DNA of 64,000 nucleotides from Azonexus sp. Lineage in GTDB: Bacteria > Pseudomonadota > Gammaproteobacteria > Burkholderiales > Rhodocyclaceae. The notes under the pieces are model-generated. The model was not told where the DNA came from and ran no database searches. It was given only the letters and a program-made list of their open reading frames with translations. Position numbers and translations under genes: made by a program. The stretch is taken from the NCBI GenBank assembly GCA_030696345.1, contig JAUYSK010000015.1, forward strand, positions 62,001 through 126,000, given 5' to 3'. Positions 57,132 to 64,000 of this stretch are shown piece after piece; position 1 is the stretch's first letter; the number at the start of each line of letters is the position of its first letter.

Positions 57132-57524
57132 TCAGCTGCAGCTGGCCGGCGAATCGCCATCCTTCGCGCCCTTGATGACGAAGGCCTTGATGTCTTCGAA
57201 CAGTTCGTCTTCAGGAACGTCGGCGAATTTCTCGGCCGCCTTGTTCTGTGATTTGATACTGGCTCGGTAGGCCTTGCTGACGTACTGCTTCATTGAGTCC
57301 TTGCCCTTGGCGTGCTTGTCTGCCTGCAGGTAAGTGCCCCACTGGCTTTTGCTCATCGTGCTTGGGGCGATCGACCCACCCGCCTGGGCGGCGTGGCAGG
57401 CCGTACAAACGCTACGGTAATAGACGCGACCGCGTTTCCAGTCGGCATCGTAGGCACTGGCCAGTGTCGAAACACACAAAAGACCCGTGGTAATTACTGT
57501 GGCAAAGATGTGACTTTTTTCCAT
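57132..57524 (-). CDS. Class I cytochrome c (monohaem)
   Basis: A 130-residue periplasmic cytochrome with a signal peptide (IFATVITTGLLCVSTLASA). One haem site, VCTACHAAQAGG, lies at about residues 40-44, and a Met for distal ligation may be in TMSKSQW. It leads the cytochrome c-rhodanese-OTR-cytochrome b series, 65 bases before the rhodanese gene. It probably shuttles electrons for the octahaem protein. Confidence 0.88.
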   Translation of the reverse strand: MEKSHIFATVITTGLLCVSTLASAYDADWKRGRVYYRSVCTACHAAQAGGSIAPSTMSKSQWGTYLQADKHAKGKDSMKQYVSKAYRASIKSQNKAAEKFADVPEDELFEDIKAFVIKGAKDGDSPASCS

Positions 57525-57730
57525 GACAGACTCCGGTAGAACTGTTGTAATTTTTTTCGCGGTTGCCGTCTGAGCGGAAATCCACGTTGAAAATATCTTA
57601 CTGCTGATGCATTAGTAAATCATTAGATTCATATGATATGCGTCAACAATCGTTTTAATTTCGCACTGTCTTCAGAATATCCTGAAAGTGCCGTGAACAG
57701 GCTTGAATCGGTAGTTATTGGAGGTGTGCA

Positions 57731-57964
57731 ATGAACGTGATCTACAGTAGTGAGCACTTCTGGATTTTTGCTTATCCAGCCGAACAGGGCTTCGAGTTGC
57801 TGGACAAGGAAACACTGCGCACACTGTTTCTGCAGGGGCCGTCTGCCCGGCATTTCAGCGACGCCATGGAGGAAATTCCGGAAGACATGCGTGACGAAGA
57901 AAACATTGACGCCTTCCTGGATGACTACTGTACCGGTACCGCCCGACCCATCGTCTTCCACTGA
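57731..57964 (+). CDS. DUF3567-like small protein
   Basis: A 77-residue cytoplasmic protein with ATG behind TTGGAGG. MNVIYSSEHFWIFAYPAEQGFELLDKE and the ending RPIVFH match the betaproteobacterial DUF3567 pattern as I recall it. The function is unknown. The 206-base divergent region before it (57525-57730) is AT-rich and may hold promoters both ways, but I see no clear operator. Confidence 0.8.
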   Translation: MNVIYSSEHFWIFAYPAEQGFELLDKETLRTLFLQGPSARHFSDAMEEIPEDMRDEENIDAFLDDYCTGTARPIVFH

Positions 57965-58013
57965 CGTGCTAGAATCACGGAATTGTCTTGATTAGCCTGG
58001 GGAATTTAGCCAA

Positions 58014-58223
58014 ATGGGTGATGTAAATACGAGCTATGTATCCGACCACACGAAGTGGATGGATGAGCTACTGGAAAAGAACCCGGCATGGGTTGAAGAT
58101 CAAAAAGCCGGTCGTGCCCTTTGGTGGGACAAGAAACAGACTGTCGACAGTACGGTTCGCAATGCCGAATCCAATGTGTCGCAAAAGCCTTATCCCTACG
58201 ACGTCCATTTCTACGGCGAATAG
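58014..58223 (+). CDS. DUF3460-like small protein
   Basis: A 69-residue protein with YVSDHTKWMDELLEKNP, the stretch QKAGRALWWDKK and the ending QKPYPYDVHFYG, the recognisable DUF3460 pattern of Betaproteobacteria. It follows the DUF3567-like gene by 49 bases and precedes a strong terminator, so the two may share a transcript. The function is unknown. Confidence 0.82.
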   Translation: MGDVNTSYVSDHTKWMDELLEKNPAWVEDQKAGRALWWDKKQTVDSTVRNAESNVSQKPYPYDVHFYGE

Positions 58224-58240
58224 TTTTCGATAGGTTTACC

Positions 58241-58275
58241 CAATAAAAAACCGGTCTTTGACCGGTTTTTTATTG
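58241..58275. terminator. Bidirectional terminator, perfect 16-bp stem
   Basis: CAATAAAAAACCGGTC and its exact reverse complement flank TTT, giving T6 on both strands. It serves the DUF3460-like gene and the convergent acyl-CoA synthetase gene. A second hairpin, CTTCGCCAGGC-TGA-GCCTGGCGAAG, lies just right of it (about 58278-58302). Confidence 0.92.
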
Positions 58276-58309
58276 TCTTCGCCAGGCTGAGCCTGGCGAA
58301 GAAGGGTGC

Positions 58310-61006
58310 TCAGGAACCTGTCAGTGGCTTGACGACGCGTTTGACGGCGGTGTCTTCCGGGTGCGGGTGGATGGTAAAGCCGAGGCTGGTCATCAGGCGG
58401 AACATCTTGCTGTTGGTCGAAAGCACATCACCGACTACTGCGCGGTAACCCTTTGTGCGGGCGCAATCGATCAGCGCCGACATCAGCTTGCGGCCGACGC
58501 CACACTTCTGGAAGTTATCGCCAACGGCCAGCGCAAATTCCACCGACTCGCCATCCGGATTGCCGACGTAGCGCGCAACGCCAATCTGCAACTCCTTGCC
58601 TTCATCGTCCGTCATCACGGCGACCAGTGCCATTTCGCGGTCATAGTCGATCTGGGTGAAACGGACCAGCATGGTCTGGGTCAATTCGCGCAGCGTGTCC
58701 ATGAAGCGGTAGTAACGCGACTCGTCGGACATGGCCTTGACGAATTCCTGCTCCAGTTCGGCATCTTCCGGACGGATCGGGCGAATGATGACGACCTTGC
58801 CGTCGTTCATCTGCCATTCCTGGATCAAATGCACCGGGTAGGGATAGATCGCCATGTGGGCATAACGGTCACCACTGGCATTCGTTGCATGGTCGATGAC
58901 GATGCGGGCATCGGCAGCGATTGCGCCATTCTCGTCAACGATCAACGGATTTAGGTCCATTTCCATGATCCATGGCAGTTCGCAGACCATTTCGGAGATG
59001 CAGAGCAGCACCTCCTTGATTGCTTCGCGGTCAGCCGGCGGCATGTTGTGGAACTGGTCGAGAATCTTCGAGGCGCGGGTTGATTCGATCAGATCCTTGG
59101 CAAGGAATTTGTTCAGCGGTGGCAGGGCAACCGAGCGGTCGCTGAAGATTTCGACATCAAAGCCGCCAGCCCCGAAGGTGATCACCGGCCCGAAGATCGG
59201 ATCGCGGAAGACACCGATCATCAGTTCTCGACCGTTCGGACGGGACAGGAATGGCTCAATCGAAACGCCGTTGATCTTGGCGTTCGGATGCCGCTTATGC
59301 ACGGTGTCGATGATGTCGTGATAGGCATTGCGCACGGCCGGCGCATTGACGATGTTGAGACGCACGCCGCCGGCATCAGACTTGTGCGGCAGTTCCGGCG
59401 AATCGACCTTCATGGCGATCGGGAATCCGATCTGCTCGGCCAGGAGCAGCGCTTCGGTGGCGGTACGGGCGACCATGGTCTGGGCGACCGGCACCTTGAA
59501 AGCGCGCAGGATGGCCTTGGATTCCATTTCGGAGAGCACCTTGCGGCGTTCGGCGAGCAGGGCCTCGATCAGCATCTTCGCGCCTTCGGCTTCCGGGCGG
59601 CCGTGCTGGCGGGTTGGTTCCGGTGTTTGCAGCAGCAGCTTCTGGTTGCGGTAATACTTGGAAATATGGTGGAACAGTTCGATCGCGGTTTCCGGCATGC
59701 GGAAGGCCGGAATCCCCGATGCCTCGAGCAGTTTGCGGGCTTCCGCGACCTGTTCTTCGCCCATCCAGCAGCAGATGATGGAGCGATTCAGCTTGTCGGC
59801 AACCTCGATGATCGCCTTGGCTACACCCATCGGGTCGGTCATCGCCTGCGGCGAGAGCATGACCAGCGTGCTGTCGACGTTGGGGTCGTGCGTCACGGCC
59901 ATGATGGCTTCGCGATACCGCTCCGGTGTCGCATCACCAGCAATGTCGATCGGGTTGTTGTGCGACCAGTTGGTGGGCATCGTCTTGTTGAGGATGGCCA
60001 TGGTTTCGTTGGACAGTTCGGCCAGCGGGATGCCCAGATCGCCGGCACGGTCGGCTGCCATGGCGCCGGGGCCGCCACCGTTGGTGATGATGGCCAGACG
60101 ATTGCCAAGCGGACGGAATTTTGAGGCCAGTGCCTTGGCGGCATAGAACAGTTGGCCAACGTTCTGGACGCGGACAACGCCGGCACGACGGACGGCAGCA
60201 TCAAACACGATGTCGGAAACAGCGGCCATGCCGGAGTGGGTTGCAGTTGCCATGGCGCCAGCCTCATGACGGCCAGCTTTGAGCAGGATGATCGGCTTGA
60301 TGCGGGCGGCGGAGCGCAGGGCACTCATGAAACGGCGGGCGTTACGGATGCCCTCGACGTACATCAGGATGTAGTGGGTGCGGCTGTCGTAGATCAGGTA
60401 GTCGAGGATCTCACCAAAATCGACGTCGGCCGTCATGCCGAGCGAAATCACTGAAGAGAAGCCGACCTGGTTGGACTTGGCCCAGTCGAGTACGGCCGAA
60501 CACATGGCGCCGGACTGGGAGACGAGGGCGAGGTTGCCCGGGGCGGCGGTGATCTTGGTAAAAGTGGCGTTGAGGCCAAGTTCGGGGCGGATGATGCCGA
60601 GGCAGTTGGGGCCAAGGATGCGCACATTGTAGGAGCGGGCAATTTCAAGCACCTTGCGCTCAAGCGCAGCGCCGATGTGGCCGGCCTCGGAGAAGCCTGC
60701 GGAGATAACGATGACGTTGCGGACGCCGCTGCGGCCGCATTGTTCGATCAGTTGCGGTACGGTCTGCGGGCGGGTGGCGATGACCGCCATTTCAACGCGC
60801 GCACCGATTTCCTCGATCGACTTGTAGGCTGGCTGGCCGAGAATTGTCTCGTGCTTGGGGTTGATGGCGTAGAGCCGTCCCTTGTAGCCGGAGCCGAGGA
60901 TGTTCCGGAAAATAACGTTGCCAACCGAGTTCTCGCGGTCGGAGGCACCAATGACCGCGACTGATTTCGGTTCAAAAAGTGAGGTTAGATAGTGCTGTTC
61001 CAACAT
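58310..61006 (-). CDS. Acyl-CoA synthetase (ADP-forming type) fused to GNAT acetyltransferase (Pat-like)
   Basis: An 898-residue fusion of the PatZ/YfiQ architecture. Residues about 1-460 are the CoA-binding and ligase-CoA domains (SVAVIGASDRENSVGNVIFRN, LGPNCLGIIRP, SQSGAMCSAVLDWA, TNGGGPGAMAADRA). Residues 490-710 are an ATP-grasp domain (KSDAGGVRLN, FGAGGFDVEIFSD) and about 735-890 a GNAT domain (VGDNFQKCGVGRKLMSALIDCARTKGY). The His of the phosphoryl-transfer loop is replaced in PatZ; by eye I see THSGMAAV, which keeps a His. It probably acetylates lysines of metabolic enzymes, or activates acids, or both. Confidence 0.92.
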   Translation of the reverse strand: MLEQHYLTSLFEPKSVAVIGASDRENSVGNVIFRNILGSGYKGRLYAINPKHETILGQPAYKSIEEIGARVEMAVIATRPQTVPQLIEQCGRSGVRNVIVISAGFSEAGHIGAALERKVLEIARSYNVRILGPNCLGIIRPELGLNATFTKITAAPGNLALVSQSGAMCSAVLDWAKSNQVGFSSVISLGMTADVDFGEILDYLIYDSRTHYILMYVEGIRNARRFMSALRSAARIKPIILLKAGRHEAGAMATATHSGMAAVSDIVFDAAVRRAGVVRVQNVGQLFYAAKALASKFRPLGNRLAIITNGGGPGAMAADRAGDLGIPLAELSNETMAILNKTMPTNWSHNNPIDIAGDATPERYREAIMAVTHDPNVDSTLVMLSPQAMTDPMGVAKAIIEVADKLNRSIICCWMGEEQVAEARKLLEASGIPAFRMPETAIELFHHISKYYRNQKLLLQTPEPTRQHGRPEAEGAKMLIEALLAERRKVLSEMESKAILRAFKVPVAQTMVARTATEALLLAEQIGFPIAMKVDSPELPHKSDAGGVRLNIVNAPAVRNAYHDIIDTVHKRHPNAKINGVSIEPFLSRPNGRELMIGVFRDPIFGPVITFGAGGFDVEIFSDRSVALPPLNKFLAKDLIESTRASKILDQFHNMPPADREAIKEVLLCISEMVCELPWIMEMDLNPLIVDENGAIAADARIVIDHATNASGDRYAHMAIYPYPVHLIQEWQMNDGKVVIIRPIRPEDAELEQEFVKAMSDESRYYRFMDTLRELTQTMLVRFTQIDYDREMALVAVMTDDEGKELQIGVARYVGNPDGESVEFALAVGDNFQKCGVGRKLMSALIDCARTKGYRAVVGDVLSTNSKMFRLMTSLGFTIHPHPEDTAVKRVVKPLTGS

Positions 61007-61096
61007 GACGAGCCTCTTTTTAGAAAATCATTGTGCATCGCACAATTTTAACACGAATAGCCGGTGGTATTCCTTACGAAACGTAGGGATAAGGCC

Positions 61097-61504
61097 TCAG
61101 TTCGCCAGTGCGCTGGCAATCAGCAGAGGCTGGCCAAGGGCGCGATGAATTGGGCATTTATTGGCAATTTCGAGCAAGCGCTGGCGCTGATCGGCGGTCA
61201 GTTCGCCTTCCAGCATGATCGTGCGATTGATGCGGTCACGCAGGCTGCCTTCAATCTCGACTTTTTCGTGCATCAATGAAACGCTGACCCGGGTCAGCGC
61301 CAGGTTTTTGCGCTCGGCGTACATGCGCAAGGTCATCGAGGTGCAGGCGCCGAGGGCCGCCATCAGAAAATCAAAGGGGGCCGGTCCGGCATCGGCTCCG
61401 CCAACACTTGCTGGTTCATCGGCAATCAGGCTGTGTTCGCCGACCGTGACTGCTTGCTGGTATCTTCCTTGTCCACTCTCTGCAACGACGACAACACCTG
61501 ACAT
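61097..61504 (-). CDS. OsmC/Ohr-family protein
   Basis: A 135-residue protein with FLMAALGACTSMTLRMYAERK, holding the first redox cysteine, and LLEIANKCPIHRALGQP, holding the second. This is the OsmC arrangement for thiol-dependent reduction of organic hydroperoxides. Its start is 28 bases from the start of the divergent methyltransferase gene. Confidence 0.9.
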   Translation of the reverse strand: MSGVVVVAESGQGRYQQAVTVGEHSLIADEPASVGGADAGPAPFDFLMAALGACTSMTLRMYAERKNLALTRVSVSLMHEKVEIEGSLRDRINRTIMLEGELTADQRQRLLEIANKCPIHRALGQPLLIASALAN

Positions 61505-61532
61505 GACCGGCTCCGTGAAAGAAACGAACCAA

Positions 61533-62042
61533 ATGATACCTGCTTCGCCCTGGGTCGAGCGTTACATAGGACACATTCAGCGTACTGGAAGCGTGCTTGA
61601 TCTGGCCTGTGGCAACGGCCGTCACACGCGGCTTCTCGCCGATCGCGGTTATCCGGTTCTGGCGGTGGACCGGGATGCTCAGGGGTTGGCTGGTTTGCGG
61701 GGTATCCCTGGCGTAACTACCGCCAAGCTCGATCTTGAAGGTGATGACTGGCCACTGGTAGGGCAAAGCTTTGCTGGCATCGTCGTGACCAACTATCTCT
61801 GGCGGCCGCGCCTTGCTGATTTGTTGGCCTTGCTGGCGCCGGGCGGAGTGTTGATCTACGAAACCTTCATGGTCGGCAACGAGTCCTATGGCAAGCCGTC
61901 CAATCCGGATTTTCTTCTTCGCTCAGGAGAGTTGCGCACCGTGGCTGCTCTTGCCGGGTTGCGTGAAATCGCCTTCGAGGAAGGCTACACAGCCAGCCCG
62001 AAGCCGGCCATGCGTCAGGCAATCTGCGCCGTGCGGGACTGA
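61533..62042 (+). CDS. Class I SAM-dependent methyltransferase (TehB/UbiE-like fold)
   Basis: A protein of 169 residues. ATG 61533 (MIPASPWVERY) avoids overlap with OsmC; ATG 61503 in the same frame would overlap it by two bases. VLDLACGNGRHTRLLADRGY is motif I, AVDRDAQGL the acidic motif II, and LLALLAPGGVLIYETF the post-III loop. GNESYGKPSNPDFLLRSGEL is typical of the small TehB-like group. The substrate is unknown. It overlaps convergent selU by 28 bases. Confidence 0.82.
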   Translation: MIPASPWVERYIGHIQRTGSVLDLACGNGRHTRLLADRGYPVLAVDRDAQGLAGLRGIPGVTTAKLDLEGDDWPLVGQSFAGIVVTNYLWRPRLADLLALLAPGGVLIYETFMVGNESYGKPSNPDFLLRSGELRTVAALAGLREIAFEEGYTASPKPAMRQAICAVRD

Positions 62043-63076
62043 GCGATGGTGTTGGCCAGTTGGTTGATGCCGGCTGGTGACAGATCGTCGGTCGTGAAGT
62101 TTTGCAGTTGCTGCATGCCGGTGAAATTGCGGTTTTGCGAACGCTGGTAAAGCGGGTCGTAATGCAGTTCCAGCAGTTCACGGACCAGCGTTGGCCATTG
62201 AGCATCGCGGATCATTTGTTGCCAGCGGCTTAAGGTTTCCCGGCTTTGCAGGCTGTGCAGGGCTTCCAGGCGGTTGATCAGGAACTCCGGCAGGGTCAGG
62301 AAATAGTCGTAGTCCTTGAGCAGGAATTCGACGCGGGCTTCGGTCGTGGCGTCGACATTGAGGCATTCGCCGTTGCGGATGCATTCGATCAAGGCGTCTG
62401 GAACATGCAGATTGCCGATCTTGCGACTTTCCGCCTCGACATAGAGTGGGCGTGCCGGATCGAGGGTCAGCAGCTTTGCCAGCAGTGCAGTTTCAAAGCT
62501 TTTCTGCGAGGGCTGCGGTTCACCGGGTAGCACGCCCAAAACCGAACCCTTGTGACTGGCCATGGACTCAAGATCGATTATCTGTTCGCCCAATTCGCCG
62601 ATGGCTTGCAGGACGCGGGTCTTGGCATTGCCGGTGGCGCCCGAGATAACCTTGAATTGAAATTGTCCGGGCAATTCCTGCAGGCGCGCGATGACGTGGG
62701 TGCGCCAGGCCTTGTATCCGCCATCCAACTGGCCAGCGTGCCAGCCGATGGCGCGAAAGACGGTAGTCATTGAGCCGCTGCGGTCGCCGCCGCGCCAGCA
62801 ATAAATTAGCGGCTTCCAGGTTTTTGGGCGGTCGAGAAAGCGCTCGCGCAGGTGACGGGCAATGTTTTCCGAAACCATCGCGGCACCGATTTTCTTGGCC
62901 TCGAACGGTGAAACCTGTTTGTAAATCGTGCCGACTTCGGCGCGCTGGGCATCGTCCAGTACCGGACAGTTGATCGCCCCCGGGATGTGGTCTTCAGCAA
63001 ATTCGGCCGGGGAGCGGACGTCGATGATTTCGTCATAGGTGGCGAGATCGGCAATGGTGGGGCGGCTTTGCTTCAT
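62015..63076 (-). CDS. selU: tRNA 2-selenouridine synthase
   Basis: A 353-residue enzyme that changes 2-thiouridine to 2-selenouridine in tRNA wobble positions via geranylated intermediates. The N-terminal rhodanese domain has DEIIDVRSPAEFAEDHIPGAINCPV and the active loop YCWRGGDRSGSM. The C-terminal P-loop domain reads SGATGNAKTRVL, where the usual Walker A would have Gly before Lys. No selD gene is in the window. Confidence 0.93.
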   Translation of the reverse strand: MKQSRPTIADLATYDEIIDVRSPAEFAEDHIPGAINCPVLDDAQRAEVGTIYKQVSPFEAKKIGAAMVSENIARHLRERFLDRPKTWKPLIYCWRGGDRSGSMTTVFRAIGWHAGQLDGGYKAWRTHVIARLQELPGQFQFKVISGATGNAKTRVLQAIGELGEQIIDLESMASHKGSVLGVLPGEPQPSQKSFETALLAKLLTLDPARPLYVEAESRKIGNLHVPDALIECIRNGECLNVDATTEARVEFLLKDYDYFLTLPEFLINRLEALHSLQSRETLSRWQQMIRDAQWPTLVRELLELHYDPLYQRSQNRNFTGMQQLQNFTTDDLSPAGINQLANTIAQSRTAQIA

Positions 63077-63080
63077 TGCG

Positions 63081-63683
63081 TCATTTTAGCAGTGGCGCGA
63101 GGGCCGGCCAGACATGGTCGAGGATCAGCGGCTGGGCTTCGGCAGTCGGATGCAGGTTGTCGGCCTGGAAAAGTTCGGGTCGAATGGCGACGGGTTCGAG
63201 CAGGAATTCAAGCAGCGCCGTCTTTTTGCTGCGGGAAATATTGGCAAAGCTGGCTTGAAATTCTGTCGCGTAGGGGCCGTAATTGGGCGGCAGGCGCATG
63301 CCGGCGAGCAGCACGCTGGCGCCGGCCGCACGTGCAGCATCGACCATGACATTCAGGTTGTCACGCATCTGGGTAAGTGGCAGCCCGCGCAAACCATCAT
63401 TGGCACCGAGTGCGATGATGACGACACTGGGTTTCTGCTGCTTGATTGCCTGAGCAAAGCGGGCGCGTCCGCCGGCGGTGGTTTCGCCGGAAATCGACAG
63501 GTTGGCGACGCTATAATCAAGGCGCTTTTCGGCCAGGCGCTTGCCGAGCAGCGATGGCCAGGCCTGCTCCAGGCGAATGCCGTAGCCGGCCGAGAGCGAG
63601 TCGCCCATGACCAGAATGGTTTTGGCGGCCCAGGCCGAGGAGTTGAAGACAAGCAGGGCAAACAGGAAGAGAGCAAGCCGCAT
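63081..63683 (-). CDS. tesA: Periplasmic SGNH esterase/thioesterase (TesA type)
   Basis: A 200-residue protein starting at ATG 63683. The signal peptide MRLALFLFALLVFNSSAWA precedes the SGNH blocks: GDSLSAGYG (Ser nucleophile), NLSISGETTAGG, LGANDGLRG and the catalytic DNLHPTAEAQ. It corresponds to E. coli TesA (thioesterase I/lysophospholipase L1). Its start codon overlaps the start codon of the divergent ABC gene. Confidence 0.92.
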   Translation of the reverse strand: MRLALFLFALLVFNSSAWAAKTILVMGDSLSAGYGIRLEQAWPSLLGKRLAEKRLDYSVANLSISGETTAGGRARFAQAIKQQKPSVVIIALGANDGLRGLPLTQMRDNLNVMVDAARAAGASVLLAGMRLPPNYGPYATEFQASFANISRSKKTALLEFLLEPVAIRPELFQADNLHPTAEAQPLILDHVWPALAPLLK

Positions 63684-64000
63684 GGCAGATGTACCGGTTG
63701 TTGATGTAATGAATCTGGGCAAGACTGTTGATAACGGTGGCGAGCCGCTGACAATTCTGCAGGATATTTCTTTCTCGGTCAGGTCGGGTGAAACCGTGGC
63801 GATTGTCGGTGCCTCCGGCTCCGGTAAATCGACGCTGCTCGGACTGCTGGCCGGGCTGGATGTTCCCACAGCGGGTGAAATCCGGCTCGACGGTGTGTCA
63901 CTGGCGGCGCTTGATGAGGATGATCGGGCCCGGCAGCGCGGCAAACTGCTTGGGTTCGTCTTTCAGTCTTTTCAATTACTGCCTTCATTGAATGCGCTGG
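63682..64000 (+). CDS. ybbA: ABC transporter ATPase, YbbA type (partial, cut by window end)
   Basis: The first 106 codons are visible. Walker A reads [15 protein letters not shown] and the Q-loop FVFQSFQLLPSLNA. Divergent pairing with tesA matches the E. coli ybbA-tesA arrangement, so a YbbP-like permease gene is expected next. ATG 63682 shares two bases with the tesA ATG, with GGAAGAG upstream as ribosome site; a later ATG at the MNLGK position is possible. Confidence 0.88.
   Translation, partial: MADVPVVDVMNLGKTVDNGGEPLTILQDISFSVRSGETVAIVGASGSGKSTLLGLLAGLDVPTAGEIRLDGVSLAALDEDDRARQRGKLLGFVFQSFQLLPSLNAL

Overview
The window looks like chromosomal DNA of a GC-rich (about 60% by eye), flagellate, facultatively anaerobic betaproteobacterium, most likely a member of the Rhodocyclaceae (Dechloromonas/Azonexus type). 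This rests on lineage-restricted small families (DUF3567, DUF3460, DUF2189), a RegB/RegA redox pair, FliW, RquA and the protein style overall. No rRNA, tRNA, CRISPR array, insertion sequence or prophage was recognised. Assignments come from reading motifs and recalled families; no database search was run.

Region 1 (1-13.2 kb) is a redox and metal locus. A leftward operon encodes two cytochrome bd-like membrane proteins, each ending in a c-type haem domain. It lies back to back with regBA, a quinone-sensing kinase and its response regulator. Then comes an eleven-gene leftward run: a 58-aa membrane peptide, a SCO protein, a small anchored protein, a MacB/LolE-type ABC pair, a membrane protein with an HPHHHCPFC motif, a TlpA-like thioredoxin, a TRASH-type metal protein, two small metal-locus proteins and a copper-type P-ATPase. 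Sites resembling RegA boxes (GCGNC-N5-GYCNC) occur three times between the bd-like operon and regB and once in front of the eleven-gene run. I infer one RegA-controlled respiratory module with its own maturation set.

Region 2 (13.2-25.4 kb) is mostly housekeeping: yffB-hslO-histidine kinase, two hydrolases, a ferric-reductase-like flavocytochrome, tex, fliW, a gamma carbonic anhydrase and a dicarboxylate symporter. The Hsp33 has lost two of its four zinc cysteines.

Region 3 (25.4-32.0 kb) is a rightward signalling operon: a CarH/LitR-like MerR regulator with a B12-binding domain, a CheB-CheR-PAS fusion and a hybrid histidine kinase. The first two overlap by four bases. Region 4 (32-50.5 kb) carries mazG-like, rlmJ, a mutarotase, prfC-moaE, a chemoreceptor, clpB with a good sigma-32 promoter, a ThrE-type exporter, a class V aminotransferase and a MacAB-like efflux set.

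Region 5 (50.6-57.5 kb) is a second respiratory island, all leftward: a class I cytochrome c, a triple rhodanese, an octahaem cytochrome of the tetrathionate reductase family, a membrane cytochrome b, RquA (rhodoquinone synthesis), an orphan Rieske protein, a NifX-like protein, a DUF2141 protein and a periplasmic DsrE-like protein. It suggests low-potential quinol chemistry tied to sulfur-compound reduction. Region 6 (57.7-64 kb) has two small lineage-specific proteins, an acyl-CoA synthetase/GNAT fusion, OsmC, a methyltransferase, selU, and the divergent tesA/ybbA pair, with ybbA cut by the window end.
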